Positions 1 to 13,745 are shown, numbered from the stretch's first letter. The stretch: 64,000 nt of DNA from Scedosporium boydii (GCA_002221725.1 NJFT01000120.1:52796-116795); one strand, 5' to 3'. Translations and numbers: made by a program. The notes: generated by a model from the sequence alone, not told the origin.

Positions 1-3000
1 CTGAATTATACCTTCCTCCGCTTAGTCTTGCGTCGGAATGTTCCTTCCAGCTCGGGGTTGCTCGTGAGCAGGTACACTACAGCCACGGGCCCGCTGGTGT
101 TGGTATCTTCACACCCTCTAAACTTTGTATGTACAAGTAGCTTGGAATTATTGATTGATATTATTACTTCGTACTTCGTAGCGTCACCTTGGCCAACGAC
201 AATATAACACACAGACACAGGCCCCGACATTCCTGCAGCTTTTCTCCGACCATGTCATATCCAAGGACTGCAATCATATCAAATGCGAGGTCTGTTCGTT
301 CGTCTTAGTCGAGGAACAACCCCCTTGACCAGGCGCTAGAAGCTGCGGAAACGCTTCTAGAAGAGCCCCCGACTTGGTAAGGTGCCCAGCCTCTCGCCAG
401 GGTCTTCAAGTTTATTGCCGGCTGACGTTTATCCCAGCTTCAGTTGGCGACCCAGTCCCTGTCAACCGCACAGAAAGCATAATCCGCGTTTTATTACCAG
501 GTCCAATGAAACAAAATTGCTTCATGCGCATCCCTGAACAAGCAGAATTGGCAATTACCGCGTGTTCATTTACCTTTCCCAAGAATAAAATTGCCTGAGC
601 CCGATTCAGATCCGGCGTCATTATGGCCAGGCTAACCTCGACTGCTAGCTGGACGTGGACGGGAGGCTCGAGACAAACAATTTGAGCACAACCGAGGTTC
701 GCCTCTGTTGGAGTAGAGGCTATCTCAACGAAGTGGTTAGCGTTCGGTACTCGAAAGCTCGAGGTCGGCAAATCAATCTCGGTATCCTTGTTAAGGTCAT
801 GACCAGCTCCATTGCAACACTTTTGGCCCTAAACTCATTGTAGTTCGCACCACAATACCGCCCATCCTAGTACCAGGTCTTCCCCTGCAGCGATTGATAG
901 GATTGCGGGAACATCTCCGACAAAGTGCTTAGTTGCGAGACTTTGGGAAGCGATGAGAGAAGGGAGGACTGTGTGGTACCATCCAAGTTGGAGTGACGTT
1001 GGGTTCGGCCATGCCGGTTACCGGCCATGTCCCCCAGATTCATCAGAGCAAGGGCCTCGGACAATTGCAAAGCTGCAAGGGCGGGGGTTCTCCTCTCCCC
1101 ACTACTCTGTACTAAGTACGAGAAGACATCGGGATCGGCAGGCTGGCTTGAGACCAACGTCGATTGATCAATCGCTTCGTCTTTCCTGTATTTCACGCCT
1201 TCTCTTGGAGGCGCTCGGGAAGAGCTCCTCTGTACGCGGACAGAAAGTGCTCTCACTCTTTTACTGTATCATCTGGTTCATCTATGTCTGGCATTTTTTT
1301 CGCAATTTCCCTGCAACTCAGCCAAGATAGTTCAGGATCCCTTCATGTGCAGGAGGCATGGTTTGGCCATACCTCTTAGATATGTCTCTCCTTTTCCAAA
1401 GATTGTAAGTGCCGTCGTTTGGTCTGTCCAGTGTCGCAACATTTATCCGAATCGGAGCCGGCGAGCACAGCCCAATGAGAGGGACTCAAGTGAGCCGGAT
1501 CAAATTATTCTGATCGAAGAAGTGACCATTGCACAGCGAGCCAGGATGAAATCAGTCAGTGCCTTTCCAGCAAGGCGCAACGAGAGAGTGAACATTAACC
1601 CAGCCTCTCCATTTTTTGCTTATCATTACAGTTCATATATTATCCTTCCTTCTATTCGCTTGTGACCTTCGGCAATCTACGAAGTCTAATGCAGGTGTGG
1701 CAGGAGACGCTGTTCTTCCACTGTGAAGCGTGGGAGCCCGCGTGGTCAGGACAGGGTCGAAGAACTAATAAGATTTTCCTTGCACCTCTACTATACCCTA
1801 CCCCAGTCTGATATAACCTCCATCACGAGAATACCAGACAAAGAGGAGGAAGTAGTATACATGTTTTCCCAGTACATCGAAGACCCCTCTATTGTTGCAG
1901 AACTGCATAAGTACTCGGTACTTATCATCCATGCTCGCCCTAGCCCACCATCCCCTGCTCCTCTGCCGGCGATTTTGATTTTTTTTTTCGCAATGGATCC
2001 GGTACATCACAAAGTACACTCCTTGAAGTCAATGGAAGAGGAAAATTTGGGTATTCGCCCACTCTTCCTCGTGCAGTACTTCTCGTCTTACACCCGAATC
2101 TACTTGCAGTGGTTGTTTCCTCGCTTGCGCAGGGGACACTAACGACAAGCGCATCTAAGCACTAGAGAATCAACGCGGGAGGAGCCAAACATGTTGCAAT
2201 TCTCTTAAGGAAGAATGCATGGGGTAGGAAAGAGGAAGAGTCCGGCGGGTTTCCTATCCCTTCCTTCTCCCCAAATCAACTGGAAAACAACAGTTGCTCC
2301 ACACCCCCTGTCGCTTCCATCATCGGCATCCGCATGGTAGGGCTTGTTTCAGCCTCTATTAGCTTGATCGCTTTGCCCATAGCTTCTAAACATTCTCCAG
2401 CCAACGCGAAGTTCTCGCCTTGTGTGTGTTCAAGACACTATTCGTACGCCTACGGAGTATTGTCGTTCCTTACGTAGTATTCTTGTGGAGATGTCTTCAT
2501 GAGCAAATAACGGGATCTTGTCAAGGTACCACCTGGCTACTTCATAGTGCAATTCGGCCCTCCACCCTGTTCGGCTCCTATCTCCATTGTCACACCCCTC
2601 CCCTGCCAGGTTGTGTCTGGAACTTTGAGACCAGGGTTACTACAGACCACAATCCCTTGTTGTTTCTATAACGGGACGCAAGACAAGACGAGAGCATAAG
2701 ATCAACAAAATTATGCTACCGTCATCGCTGGCCAAGGCTCACTGGGTCCCACTGCGCACCGATCGAGAGGACAGGATACGTCTCGCAGCTATTGCAGCAA
2801 GTCACTTAGTGCTTTAACTGTGGGATGAAAGGAGAAGTAGCCCAGGGTGTTCCAGCCCTCTCATTCTCTGTACACCCGGAAGCTCACACCGTCCGCTCTA
2901 TGTCTCTGGCAGATCAGACGATATAATGCGGCCCTGGCCCACCACAGACTTATAAGCACTTCATAAGCGCTTTCACTTATTGATCGTCCCTGCTTCTAAC

Positions 3001-3551
3001 TTTCTGTCACCATATGAGAAACCGAAGTTAAGAAAAACAGGGGACTCAGATTTCACCGGAGAAGATCCCGGAAGCTTATATTCCTTGACGGCGTGCTTGA
3101 CTAAACAACTTGGGCCGTCCGTTAAAAGGCACATCAGTTCGCCACACCCCCGGCTTACATTTTACCTCGATCCTCCTTCTCTCCGATTTTGAGTTGAGAA
3201 ACAAGAGCGTCTAATACCAAAGGTATAGGCGACTTTAAGGGAAAAGGTGCCGTATCACTTTTAGTGTGTCGGATATGAACCATGGAAAGGACTTTTCTAC
3301 TGACATGCTCATTCATTCTCAGTGATACCATTGCTACCATCCACACCCACCCGGCCCCTCAGGCATCCAATCATCCTACCCTATACATCCATTACAGCGA
3401 CGCTAGCCCACGCCTTGAAATCACTTACATATATACAACCTTTCGGCGGTGACCAGCATTTCAACTCCGCGTTCTTTCAGCCAGCCTTTTCGCCAGCGCT
3501 GAGGGTATATATCTATGTACTTGGCTGGTTGTCGCTTAACACTCCCGTTAG
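1..3551. other. gene-free upstream region
   Basis: No open frame here has recognisable protein similarity. All are short, lack plausible splice partners and overlap each other on both strands. The stretch contains a TACTTCGTACTTCGTA repeat (165-180) and a TACGGAGTA element (2451-2459), both members of a dispersed motif family. The right end is probably promoter and 5' leader of the Myb-like gene. A stop-free frame at about 3304-3504, followed by a possible donor at 3505 and a CTTAAC branch point with acceptor at 3551, may be an upstream exon of that gene. Confidence 0.6.
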
Positions 3552-4272
3552 ATTACCCCCCAAGTCCACCAAGGAACCATAACCACGGCAGCCATAGGGG
3601 TAACACCGAGTCCCACGCATCTTTCTTCGCAACAACGTCAGCCTCCCGGTTTGCCGACGCTGCCCCAGAGGGCCTCCTCCCATCAAATTCTTTCCATTCA
3701 GAGCCCGGCGGCCGTCCAGAGCGGTTCGCTCTGGCGGGACCCATGCATCGGAGGCACACTGGCGGGCAACTACCGTGTAGGAGACTACAATGTCGATTAC
3801 TCTACCCAGGATTCGCATCCGGGCGAGCAGAACCAGCAGCAGCACGCATACGAGACGCCTACGCACCACCAACCGCATCAGGCCACACTCCACCATCAAA
3901 GGGCGCCGCCTAGCGGACTCCATGACCCTCCCGAGCAGCACCCGCCGACTCACCATCCTCACCACCCCGTCATGTCGCAACATCATCCTCACCATCCGCA
4001 CCAGGTGCTGATGGATCCTTCCCACATGAGCCATCCGAGGCACCCCTTAGGTCCTCCGCACTTTGGTGCGCCGGGCCCGGTCGTGGCGCCTCTCTATCCG
4101 TCCATGTCGACACCAACCCAGCCGACACACCCCTCTCACGGAGCCGGCGTGAAGCGGCCGCGACCCGACGATCTCGACCTCTCGGTTCCCGGGATCACAG
4201 ACTTGGAGCAGCCGGACTTGGATGGGATGCCGCAGGGCCCTATGGGAGCCTATGCGGCGGCTGCTCATCAGC

Positions 4273-4303
<31 letters not shown>

Positions 4304-4863
4304 TCCGGGTGCGCCTCCCACACATCACCACCATAGATTACCAGACACCGGCCCACCGACAAAGATGATGAGGCGCGATGGCGAAGGCGGAGGAGGAGCA
4401 CCGAGCATGGTCGGTCAGGCCGGCATGCCGGCACCAGCCCCGCGACCGCGAGGGCCAAAGCTTAAATTCACTCCCGAAGATGATCAGCTCCTAATCGACC
4501 TCAAAGAGAACAAGAGTTTAACTTGGAAGCAAATCGCGGATTTCTTCCCCGGCAGGTCTTCGGGGACTCTCCAGGTTCGGTACTGTACCAAGCTCAAGGC
4601 GAAGACAACCCAGTGGACCGAAGAAACTGTAAGTGCTTTACCATGGATCCCGGGACATACGACTTGGTTGTAGCGGGTTGTGCTATGATGACGGAGCACT
4701 ACCTTGGACTTTGACTAATGCATACTAGGATCAAAAACTACGAGCGGCGCTCCAAGACTACGAGAACGAGAAATGGCGCATAGTTGCGAACAAGGTCGGA
4801 ACAGGATTCACTCCTGTCGCGTGCCGAGAACGGGCTGCCCAACTGATGGGAGAGGGCTTATAG
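3552..4863 (+). CDS. Myb/SANT-repeat DNA-binding protein (5' end unresolved)
   Basis: This encodes a probable nuclear DNA-binding protein with two Myb/SANT-like repeats. The first repeat is encoded at about 4459-4628 (start KFTPEDDQLLIDLKENKSLT, with conserved Trp in TWKQIADFFPGR). The second is encoded mostly in the last exon (KWRIVANKVG). The intron 4629-4728 starts GTAAGT, has CTAAT near its 3' end, and sits in phase 0. The stop is TAG at 4861-4863. The N-terminal part is disordered, rich in His, Pro and Gln, with an 11-Gln run. The frame is open back to 3552 with no ATG, so the start must lie in an upstream exon. A branch point and acceptor (CTTAAC...TTAG, 3551) fit this. The class resembles fungal two-repeat Myb proteins of unknown target. 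I cannot assign a pathway. Confidence 0.78.
4269..4301 (+). repeat. CAG/CAA poly-glutamine tract
   Basis: Eleven consecutive Gln codons, mostly CAG with one CAA, lie inside the Myb-like gene after a short Ala run. The tract is likely length-polymorphic and lies in the disordered region, well away from the SANT repeats. Confidence 0.95.
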
Positions 4864-7800
4864 CATTCAATGTCCCCTCCAGGAGTCTCAGCTCCTGAGC
4901 CAGGGGACACAATATACCCGCAGCAGCTCCACTGATGAGGCGGGAGCTCTACCATGAAAGCGGAGAGCCTTCATCACGCGGCGCCAAACGATAGGTCTGA
5001 CCAGGAAGCCTGACAGGCAAACTACAACTGAGAGAACCGGTGCAGGATTCTCGCAGAAGACAGATAATCTCGACCGTCCTCCTGTGTCGTTTGGCGACTC
5101 TAGACCAAGACCTCGATATCAGAACAACAACGACAATACCCCATAACCGGTCAGGCACGACTTGCTCTTCTTCCGAGAAGACTTAAGTCCATTCGTCTAC
5201 CTAGGTGATGGGCACAACAACGTCTACCTACTCTCGGCCCTAAGGAAGACAAGGATCACTGGCTGTGTTGTCTGGTGTTTCCCTGAACATGTGGCAATGT
5301 CCAAGCGGAAACCCTTTGCTTTTCTCTTTCCTCACCCCGGGCGCTTGGCGTGGTGTTCAAACACGAACCGGAAATACTCTTAATGCATCTGGACTTCATT
5401 GATCTTACGATTGCTCGGCACCAGCTCAGAGCCCAGGGTGTCCTTCGAGTTAGTTGCGTTTCTTTCAATGCCACAATCGGACCTTAGCCCCGGTTTTCTT
5501 CCTTCTTCTTTACAACAACCTATGGCTAGTTTGCGGCCAGCTTTATTTTCTTTGTTTCCTTTTGATTTCTATGAAGACGTAACTTGGCCTAGCTTACGAT
5601 AGCCAAGGCATGGCGGATATGTACATGGACCTTGACGAATTACTATTACTGATTTCCTTGTTTCCTCTCTTTCTTTTTTCTTTCCTATTTGCGGTATGCG
5701 ATATGCGACGAACAATAGACCTATTCTTTCCTTGTCGTTAGGATGATTCGCGTCATCTCTTCCGCCCGGCACTACCCGAAACCGAAAGGCCTCGACAATG
5801 AATGCCTAGGGCCCGGCTGTACAGACGACTTGGCGACCTCGCTTGTGCCAAAATGGCAATGCCCATGTGAGGGGCGACGCATAATGGGAACAATAATATC
5901 AAATTCAGCATCAACTGCCGGGCCGAGATATATCAAATTAAATTCGACGAACAACAAATCGAAGAGAAGACAGCGGGAGCCTTTTCGGATAATAACGACC
6001 AATGATGTGCCGACGCGGACTGGCAGTCCTTTTCCCTGGCTCTGGCACCAGAGCATTTTGATATTACAGAGCAGTGTGGTGTGGGAGGCTGCTACTTTGC
6101 ACTCTGGGCAGATGAGGGAAACCCTCCACCTCTTCTTGAATCAGATTGATTATCTGCCGCAAGTGTGCGGGCATGCCCAAGCGAAGGTTAAGTCGACTTA
6201 CAAGCTAGGAAGGCAGTGTCCCCGTCTGCCGGCAGACTTCTCGTTCCTTTCTGTTCGCCGCCAGCATTGCTCACAGGGGGATAAACGATGCGTTGTCATT
6301 TATATATGGCACAGACTGTGGCGGAGGACAACCATCACATGGAGGCAAATTGACGCAGGGGGGGCTGTACGAAGCAAGCTAACATGCTTGCGAGCATAAT
6401 GTTGATGACACTAGGTAAAACGGCATTGATGATGGGAAGAGGGGTGGAATCAAATAGAAGGGTGGGTTTCGACGACGGAGAATTCGGCGTTGAGAGGATG
6501 CGGATTTTTGGTTTGCTAGGTATGGAGACTTGGAGCTCTTGCTGAAGACGTTAATGGGCCCTGCTCATGTGGTCGATCGAGTCCTTGCAAGTTTCTTTCT
6601 CTTCTGGCTGTCTGGCGAGTGTGTTTTGCGCTCCATATTGTTCTGTTTTCTTCGCGGCTTCCTTTTCCTTTCTCATTCTTTCACTTTTCTCCTTTTTGTC
6701 GAATTTCTTTTTCTTCATTTCTTATCGAGGCCCTATGGATTCTCGATATTTTTGACTTCAAAGGCCTCACTTTTAGTTCTTCCTTTTGTCTTCATTCTTC
6801 TGGTTCAACCTTCTGGTTCTCGTATTCCTTTTTCTTTTTCTCGTTTCTATAGACTTATGCTCCTCTCCGCCTATAATGAAAACCTGATTATGCTCGGTGT
6901 AATGGTACGTCAGGTTAGAAGGTCTCACTAGATCCCGGAACTCGTAGATTACCGCTTTCTGTATGGGCGAAGTTTCGCTGCCACGTTTGCTCGAATGTGG
7001 CAGTGCGTACATAGAGTTTCAGGTGCCTGATGGCACTCGACGACTTGAGAAGGCGAGTGGATGGAGCTCAACAGCGCAGAAAGGTTGGGGGAGACCCGAC
7101 GGCTCGAAGTGGGGGCTGGTATTGGTCGCGGAAGCGGAGAAGAGATGCAATGGAGCTCGGGGTAGCATCTAGTAGCATCTTCCTCGGATGAGTGGTTGTC
7201 TGCCTTGAGGTATAAGATAGCTTCTATAGGTACGTGGTAATGGTTTGGTGGAAAAGCGTGTGTTGGCGGTAGTCAGATCCGATTCGCCCACCTTTCCACT
7301 TTATCCCGCTTGAGCGAGGATGGGCGTGGCAATGGGGTACTACGAAGTACGTTCTGCATGTGGTGCCCTCGGTTTGTCTAGGCAGGGCGGTGTCCGCGGC
7401 AGGGAGGGATGCGTTGTCTTTAATCCTGGCTCAGATGTTGATATCAGCCGTGATATAGGTGAGCTCCTACCAGTCACGGCTTTGCATCACACCTCGAAAC
7501 AAACGGACCCGGGTTGAGGGGGGTAACCTTGTGTAGGACTGCGTGTTAGCTGCGAGTCAATGCACATCTATTTCTTAGAAGGCTTCATTGTTCGCTTTGT
7601 TAACTCATGAGAAGCGGCTGATACGGTTATGCAAACAAGACCGGGGATTGCTGGATCTGTGTCGGACCGAAGCTGTCGCATCCGCGACGAGATCTTGCGA
7701 GCTGTCGTTGCCTTCTGCCTTAGAGAGGGGGTGTCATGGACAGAAGTACCTTCTTGCTTCAAGCTCGGAAAGTGTTGAGGCTTGCGGACCACCGGGTTTC

Positions 7801-9693
7801 ACTAGGATCTCATAAGCCGGATGTTATATGCCATATCTAGCAAGTTTCTTTGTCTGATACTGCAGACTTTATCAGTGAGCAGTGAACTCTTCTCGCTAGG
7901 CTAGGGCTCCTGCTGGCTTTGGAAATGCAGCTCTAAAATGATATATATGGAACATCGCAAGTAAAAATGCATCGTCGCGTCAAGCGAAGGCCGATTCCCG
8001 GACATGGAATTTCTCCGGCCATCGTTCAGCCTCATGCCCCGGATTTCCCACTCTATCTCCATGCCCGGCTACCGTTGCCGTTACACTCGTAAGCTCGAGA
8101 GTAGGCCCCGGGAAGTGCCACCAAACCCGACCGTTTGGTTGATCTTAGCAGGCGATTAGGCAGGGAGATCGGCGAGGCCCTTTTTGATGGCCGCTAGTAA
8201 GATTACGCGCTCTTGCTGGTTATTCACAAATTTGGCAGTAGAGTGTGGGGGATTAAGTATTTCCATGATATCTTTATTGGCGCATCGCTAGCCACGGCTG
8301 ATATGGTATGCAGGACATGCGAACGAGAGGTGTGGAGGGCGGACGGCCTCGGCCGTAGATCCAGCACGGGTAAGGATGGGGATCGAGGTCAGGCTTCAGC
8401 GGATTGTACTTGGTACCTCAGTAGTAAATGTGCCGTGGTCTAGCCTCACTCGACATCCGTCCCCGAATGCATGGGACTTGGTTTAGGGCGGAATTATGAC
8501 GGTGATATTTCCACAACTAAAGAGGCAAGAAATGTCGAGGCCTGGGCCGGGGTCCTTGCGATTGCACGGACGGCCGCAGGATGATACTACCTAACAGGGT
8601 CGCACAGTTCGATGCGCATATCTGAAGTGGGAGATAAAAACGAGGAAGAAAAACACCGTTGCATTCGGGCGTCAGAGAAGACCTCCTTGCATGACTGAGA
8701 ATGAGGGGAGGATCGACGACTCAACTAGGAATCATGGGGTGTTGTTATGTTAGTTAACTACTGATGATGGGGAGGACTCTAAAGAGGACTCTAAGACTGT
8801 AAAATAGAGTCCGTCTCTGCAACTTGTCGGGATTTCCTCTAGTTATGTTTTCTATGCGACTGAGCGACGGCACCGTCAAGTCTACGAAGTACTTTGTCAA
8901 GAACTCGGGGAAGCCGGCGCCGAACGGAAAGGTGGGGGTGTCCGAGACCCGGCACTTCGAAGGAGGCGCTGGTTGTCACCGAAACTGATCGAGCCCACCT
9001 CACCTACCTGAGTCAAAACTGGTGGCGTTGAGGGACTGCGCTTCAGGGCAAGGATCGACACAGCGCCGTTCCGGTTTAGCCTGTCGAGGTCTCGCTGCAC
9101 TAAGGCTGGCGAGAGTCCTCCAGGCTTGTATAACATTGACAATCACGTGACACTGGATTTTAGTCACCGTCACAGATTTACAGATTTATCAGCGGGAATC
9201 GTTATAACCGAGCTTTCAATGTCTGCCTGGAACGTCACTCGATTACTTAGAGGAAGGAGGAATCGCCTTCACGATTGTGAACTTGCCTCAGATTTCAACC
9301 TCATCAAAACGAACCTGGCATCTAGGCCAGGCACTTTTATACTCTAAATTAGAGTAGACTGAGTTTACACTAATCATACCAGAGTGTTAATTCTAGGATC
9401 TACCAAATTTGAAGGTAGTCTAGTTGATGTTGAGAATGTTGGACAGGATCGATCTGTGAAGGGTTCTTATTGAGACCTGGATCGCACCTTCCTTCTGCTT
9501 CTTTGTGGTGATTCACAAAACACCAGGTTCATATGACATCTGAACACATCTGAACCCTACACAGAAATCTCGTGCTTCTATTCATTTATTTATTGATTTC
9601 TCCAATCCACACCACACATGATCCCCCACCCTCCGAACTCCCCGTTGTGAATCTTGCCACAACCACGGAAAGCTGCTAGCAAGTCGTCCCAAG
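4864..9693. other. gene-free region, 4.8 kb
   Basis: I see no supported gene here. The longest open frame (5743-6399, +) has no recognisable domain. 6600-6860 is T-rich and pyrimidine-rich. Two exact TACGAAGTAC palindromes lie at 7341-7350 and 8883-8892. Directly repeated GGACTCTAA blocks occur near 8770-8795. The last several hundred bases are presumably promoter and leader of the SNF2 ATPase gene. Confidence 0.55.
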
Positions 9694-12600
9694 ATGTCTG
9701 ATTCCCAAGAACTAGATACACGGCATCCACCTACAGATAATCCCTCGAGTCTTGATCCTCATAAACCCTCTGATCATGGAGAAGCCGGTGATGTCGCCTC
9801 TGCGCTCCAGGGCTTGGTCGATATCCAAGACCACGCAGATATCGAGCGCGATGCTTCCGCTCAGGCTAGGGCAGCGGCTATCGGCAAGGAGAATAAAAAG
9901 GACGAAGACCGCATTGCGAATCTCCGTTCCAAGATCGAAAAGCTAGAGGAGCAGAAGAAGGCACTCGCCATCGAGAAGGCGACGAAGGAACGCATTCGAG
10001 CCCCAAAGAGTCAAATCAATGCCATCGTCGACAAGATTCTTTCCTGCTCCGAGAAGATCGCTGACAATCTCGATGAGATTACTGCATTCGAGGGTCGAAT
10101 TCAACAGCGCCAACAGGATGCCGCTGCTGCTGAGGCTGCTGCTGCCTCTTCGGCTACAACAACGCAGGAAACTCGTCATGCCGGTCCTACGCAGGAAGAG
10201 GGCGAGGATAGGCGTGCGTTCTTGATCCGTACTGGAAAAATTACTCCATTCGCCGCCGTCCCTGAGGCAGATGAAGAAGCAGAAGAGGCAGAAGTAAATG
10301 AGATTACCCGTCAGACCAATATTCCCGACGTCGCTAGCCGCGATGAGCCTCAAATTCAAACCTCCCACCAGGTCCTTCGACAACCTGGGTTTGGAACCCA
10401 ACTTCTCCGGCCCCCTATTGATGATGGTGCATCAGCAGACCCAGCTACTGCCAATCTTGAGACGGAGTTTGGCTTGAGGCCTCGAAAACGACAACGCGTG
10501 GGAGAAGCAGCCGCCGACGAGGAAGAGGACGATGAAAGCCCTCGCAGAAGTCGCCCCTCCAAGAAACCAAAGAGGCCAAGACGTCGACAGGCAGACGATG
10601 ATGAAGACTACAGCGCCAGCGCTGATGGAGAATCCGATGTTGTGGAATCCTCTGCCGAGGATGGCACCAAACAACACCTTGTCAAGTTGTCCGTTATTGA
10701 CGATGCCAAGGAATCGGCATACAAGGCAAGGTTATCCAAATGGGTTAACGAGCGAAAGAAGCTGCGTGCTAGCCTCGCCGGAGCCGATGGTGACCGCGAA
10801 GATGACAGTGAAGAGGAAGAGTGGTTTAAACCGACGCCGGGAAAGCCGAATAAGAGGATTTACGAAGATTATTATCTTCCCGAGGAAGTCTACGATTTCT
10901 TATTTCCTTTCCAGAGAGTTGGGATTCAATGGCTTGCAGAGTTACACTCTCGAAGAGAAGGCGGAATTCTATGTGACGAGATGGGACTTGGCAAGACAGG
11001 TATGTGTGATGATGCCCATCTTCCCCCTATTTACTTTCATTTTCACTAACCTACTTCCTCCTTGCATAGTCCAACTCATTTCATTCATTGCTTCGCTCCA
11101 TTTCAGCAAGAAACTCGACGGCCCAGTTATCATTCTTGCTACTACCACTCTCATTGCCCAGTGGGTTAGGCATTTCCATCAATGGTGGCCTCCCCTGAGA
11201 GTGTCCATCCTCCACTCCACAGGAACGGGTATGATGAACCCTAAACTCGAGGACGATGAAAGGTTTTCGTCCAAACCCGCCACCAAATCTGACGCTGCGC
11301 GCAAAATCATCAATGATGTGGTCAAGGGCGGCCATATCTTGTTGACAACGTATCGAGGTTTGGATACTTACCTGGACGAACTCTCTGAAATCAATTGGGG
11401 CTACGCTGTTCTTGATGAGGGCCATCACATTCGCAATCGAACTACCGATGCTGCAAAGGCGTGCAAACAACTCAATACTTGGCACAGGATCATCCTATCA
11501 GGCACGCCCATCCAAAATAACCTCCGAGAGCTTTACTCACTCTTTGAGTTTGTCAATCCTGGATTGCTTGGAGATTTGCGTCAGTTTATGGAGTTCTTCG
11601 AAACTCCAATCAAGGCCGGCCACCATAAAGGAGCGAGTACCCTCTCCATCGCCACGGGTGACAAGTGTTCCAAGACCTTGCGGGATACTATAAAACCGTA
11701 TATGCTTCGCCGGATCAAAGCGGATGTCGCTAATAGCCTACCGCCGAAGTCGGAGCAGGTCTTCTTTTGCAAGTTGACGCCTCGACAGGAGACGATCTAT
11801 CGTGAGGCGCTGGATACTCCTGAAGTCAAACGAGCCTTCAACTTCGGAGGAATTGCGGAGTCTCAACGCCGGGCATTGTTTTCGGCCATCGAGATGTTGA
11901 GGAAGGTCTGCAACCACCCTGACCTCCTTTTTAAGCGGAATAGATCCGAGTTGCCCGATTACGGGCACATTGACCGGTCGGTTAAGATGCAGGTTCTTTC
12001 AGAACTTCTGCGGATTTCCAAGCAATTCGGCCATAAGACTCTGGTCTTTAGCCAAAGTCTTGACATCCTAGACATGATTGAGAAACTCCTGCGGTCTCAG
12101 AACATGTCTTTTCTGCGCATGGACGGCAACACACCCAATACCGAGAGGCCGCATATGGTTGATGAATTCAACGCGTCTCCGGATTTGGACGTCTTCCTCC
12201 TGACTCCGCAGACTGGGGGTGTCGGCCTGAACCTTACCGGGGCCGACCGCGTGATTCTATATGATCCTGCGTGGAACCCCGCTGTCGACCGACAGGCTAT
12301 CGAGCGTGCCTGGAGGCTGGGTCAGACAAAACCCGTCAAGATCTACCGACTTCTGACCCCCGGTACGATCGAGGAGAAAATGTATCGAAAGCAGTTGTAC
12401 AAGCAATTTGTTGCAGACAACATGCTCAAGGATGGAAACACCAACCGGTACTTCGATTCAACAAACCTCCGTGATCTCTTTGACTACGGGTACGACGCTC
12501 CGGAGGCACCTCTCTTTGACAACGTGAAGCCTACTACCCCCCAGAAGTCGTCTCGGGGAGGAGTGGATGCTAGAACCCAGACTCTAGCCCATCGCGGGGC

Positions 12601-13180
12601 TGGGGCCGGTGCCGGCGCTGGAGCGTCGAAAGAGAGCGAAAGTCGAGCACTTAATGCCGTCCAGAAATTCGGCGGTGTTGAAGATTACAGGGATCCCGTC
12701 GCGGATGAGAATGACCTCCTCGACGCAGTTGTTACGAGCAACGCGGAGGCGGTGTATAATCACGACGACGTCGTGGGCGCCCGGCATCGCCAGCCGCCGG
12801 AGAAGCGACTGACGGAGCAGGAAGCACACCGCCTGAACGAGCGGACTGTCCAGTTCCTGCGTCAACAGTCGTCGAGAGCGCATATTGCGCGGTCGTCTGG
12901 TAGACCGTCGGACACGAGGCCGACCCCGAACTCGATCAAGGCCATGTCCCTTGGGCCTGACAAGTCCAAGTGGAATCTCGACAAGGTGAAGGCCTCCATC
13001 GTCAACTTCGTCAAGCGGAGGGGTGGCAAGACGCAGACCAAGGATCTTGTGACCTACTTCAATAGGGAGCATCGTGGTATTCCGTCTGATTTGTTTAAGA
13101 AGGCTTTGTATGCCGTCTGCGTTGAGGATGAGTCGGCGGTTCGCGGAAGGTCGGTTTGGAAGTTGAAGCCGGGGTTGTGA
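9694..13180 (+). CDS. rad26: Rad26/CSB-like SNF2-family DNA-dependent ATPase
   Basis: The product is a nuclear Swi2/Snf2 ATPase of the Rad26/ERCC6 (CSB) type, a family that acts in transcription-coupled repair on stalled RNA polymerase II. Two exons (9694-10999 and 11070-13180) join in phase 1 across a 70-bp intron with a CACTAAC branch point, giving 1,138 residues, close to the family size. An acidic, coiled-coil N-terminus (to about residue 400) precedes the Walker A motif DEMGLGKT, which spans the intron at about residues 429-436. The Walker B variant DEGH is near residue 550. The helicase C lobe carries GADRVILYDPAWNP and ERAWRLGQ. A basic Gly/Ala linker leads to a C-terminal winged-helix-like segment (IVNFVKRRGGKTQTKDLVTY) typical of CSB proteins. 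Motif V reads LLTPQTGGVGLNL rather than the usual LLTTRVGGLGVNL, so this may be a diverged paralogue rather than the main Rad26. Confidence 0.88.
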
Positions 13181-13745
13181 AGTGTTTTGGTATTTGATGA
13201 GCTACTTTTGGCGTTTACCACGGTCGCATTGGTCTCGGATTTTGCTTCTTCGTTAATACGGGCTTCTGGATCAATAATGGGATCTTGAAGGGGGAAATGG
13301 ACCCCAGTGTATAATAGTTGAAACGAGTCGCTCAAAGTTTAATAGACTGTTCACCAGTCTATAAAATACCTCCGACCGATCGTCCGATGATGGGCAGTTA
13401 AATATACGCAATTCACGCAAGGGCTTTGAGCAAGTCTTCGAAAAGATTGTGTCACTGTCTTCCAATTCCACCTTTTTTTTTTTTCTTCATTCATGTGCAA
13501 TGATTCCGGGAGCCTGAGCTGCAGCTGATGTTTTGATCTACCTAGAAACAAACTAAATACGTGATCACAGCGATGCAGAAGGATGGAGACCAGGCAGCAA
13601 GGCCGTTCCCCGCGTCTTTTGAGTTCCCCATCATGGCCCCGACAGTACCAAAAAGAAGGTCCGGACTCCTGAAGAATAGTTGTTCCAGAACCAAACACCC
13701 ACACGTGATACGAACGCCCAGAATGGAAGCGATGTAACAACAAAA
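13181..13745. other. convergent 3' intergenic region
   Basis: This lies tail to tail between the SNF2 ATPase and RPS14, so it should hold both 3' UTRs and polyadenylation sites. A T10 homopolymer near 13473 is the only notable feature. Confidence 0.7.

Noticed and set aside
1723..2142. 139-codon open frame on the plus strand near the left edge
   Set aside because: No homology-like features, atypical start context and overlapping frames on the other strand.
5743..6399. 218-codon open frame on the plus strand in a gene-free region
   Set aside because: No recognisable domain, uneven composition, no plausible splice partners, and many competing frames in the same interval. Kept as non-coding unless RNA evidence appears.
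6530..6931. Hydrophobic open frame rich in Phe, Leu and Ser that mimics a membrane protein
   Set aside because: The hydrophobicity comes from a T-rich tract. All three frames look hydrophobic and none has family features.
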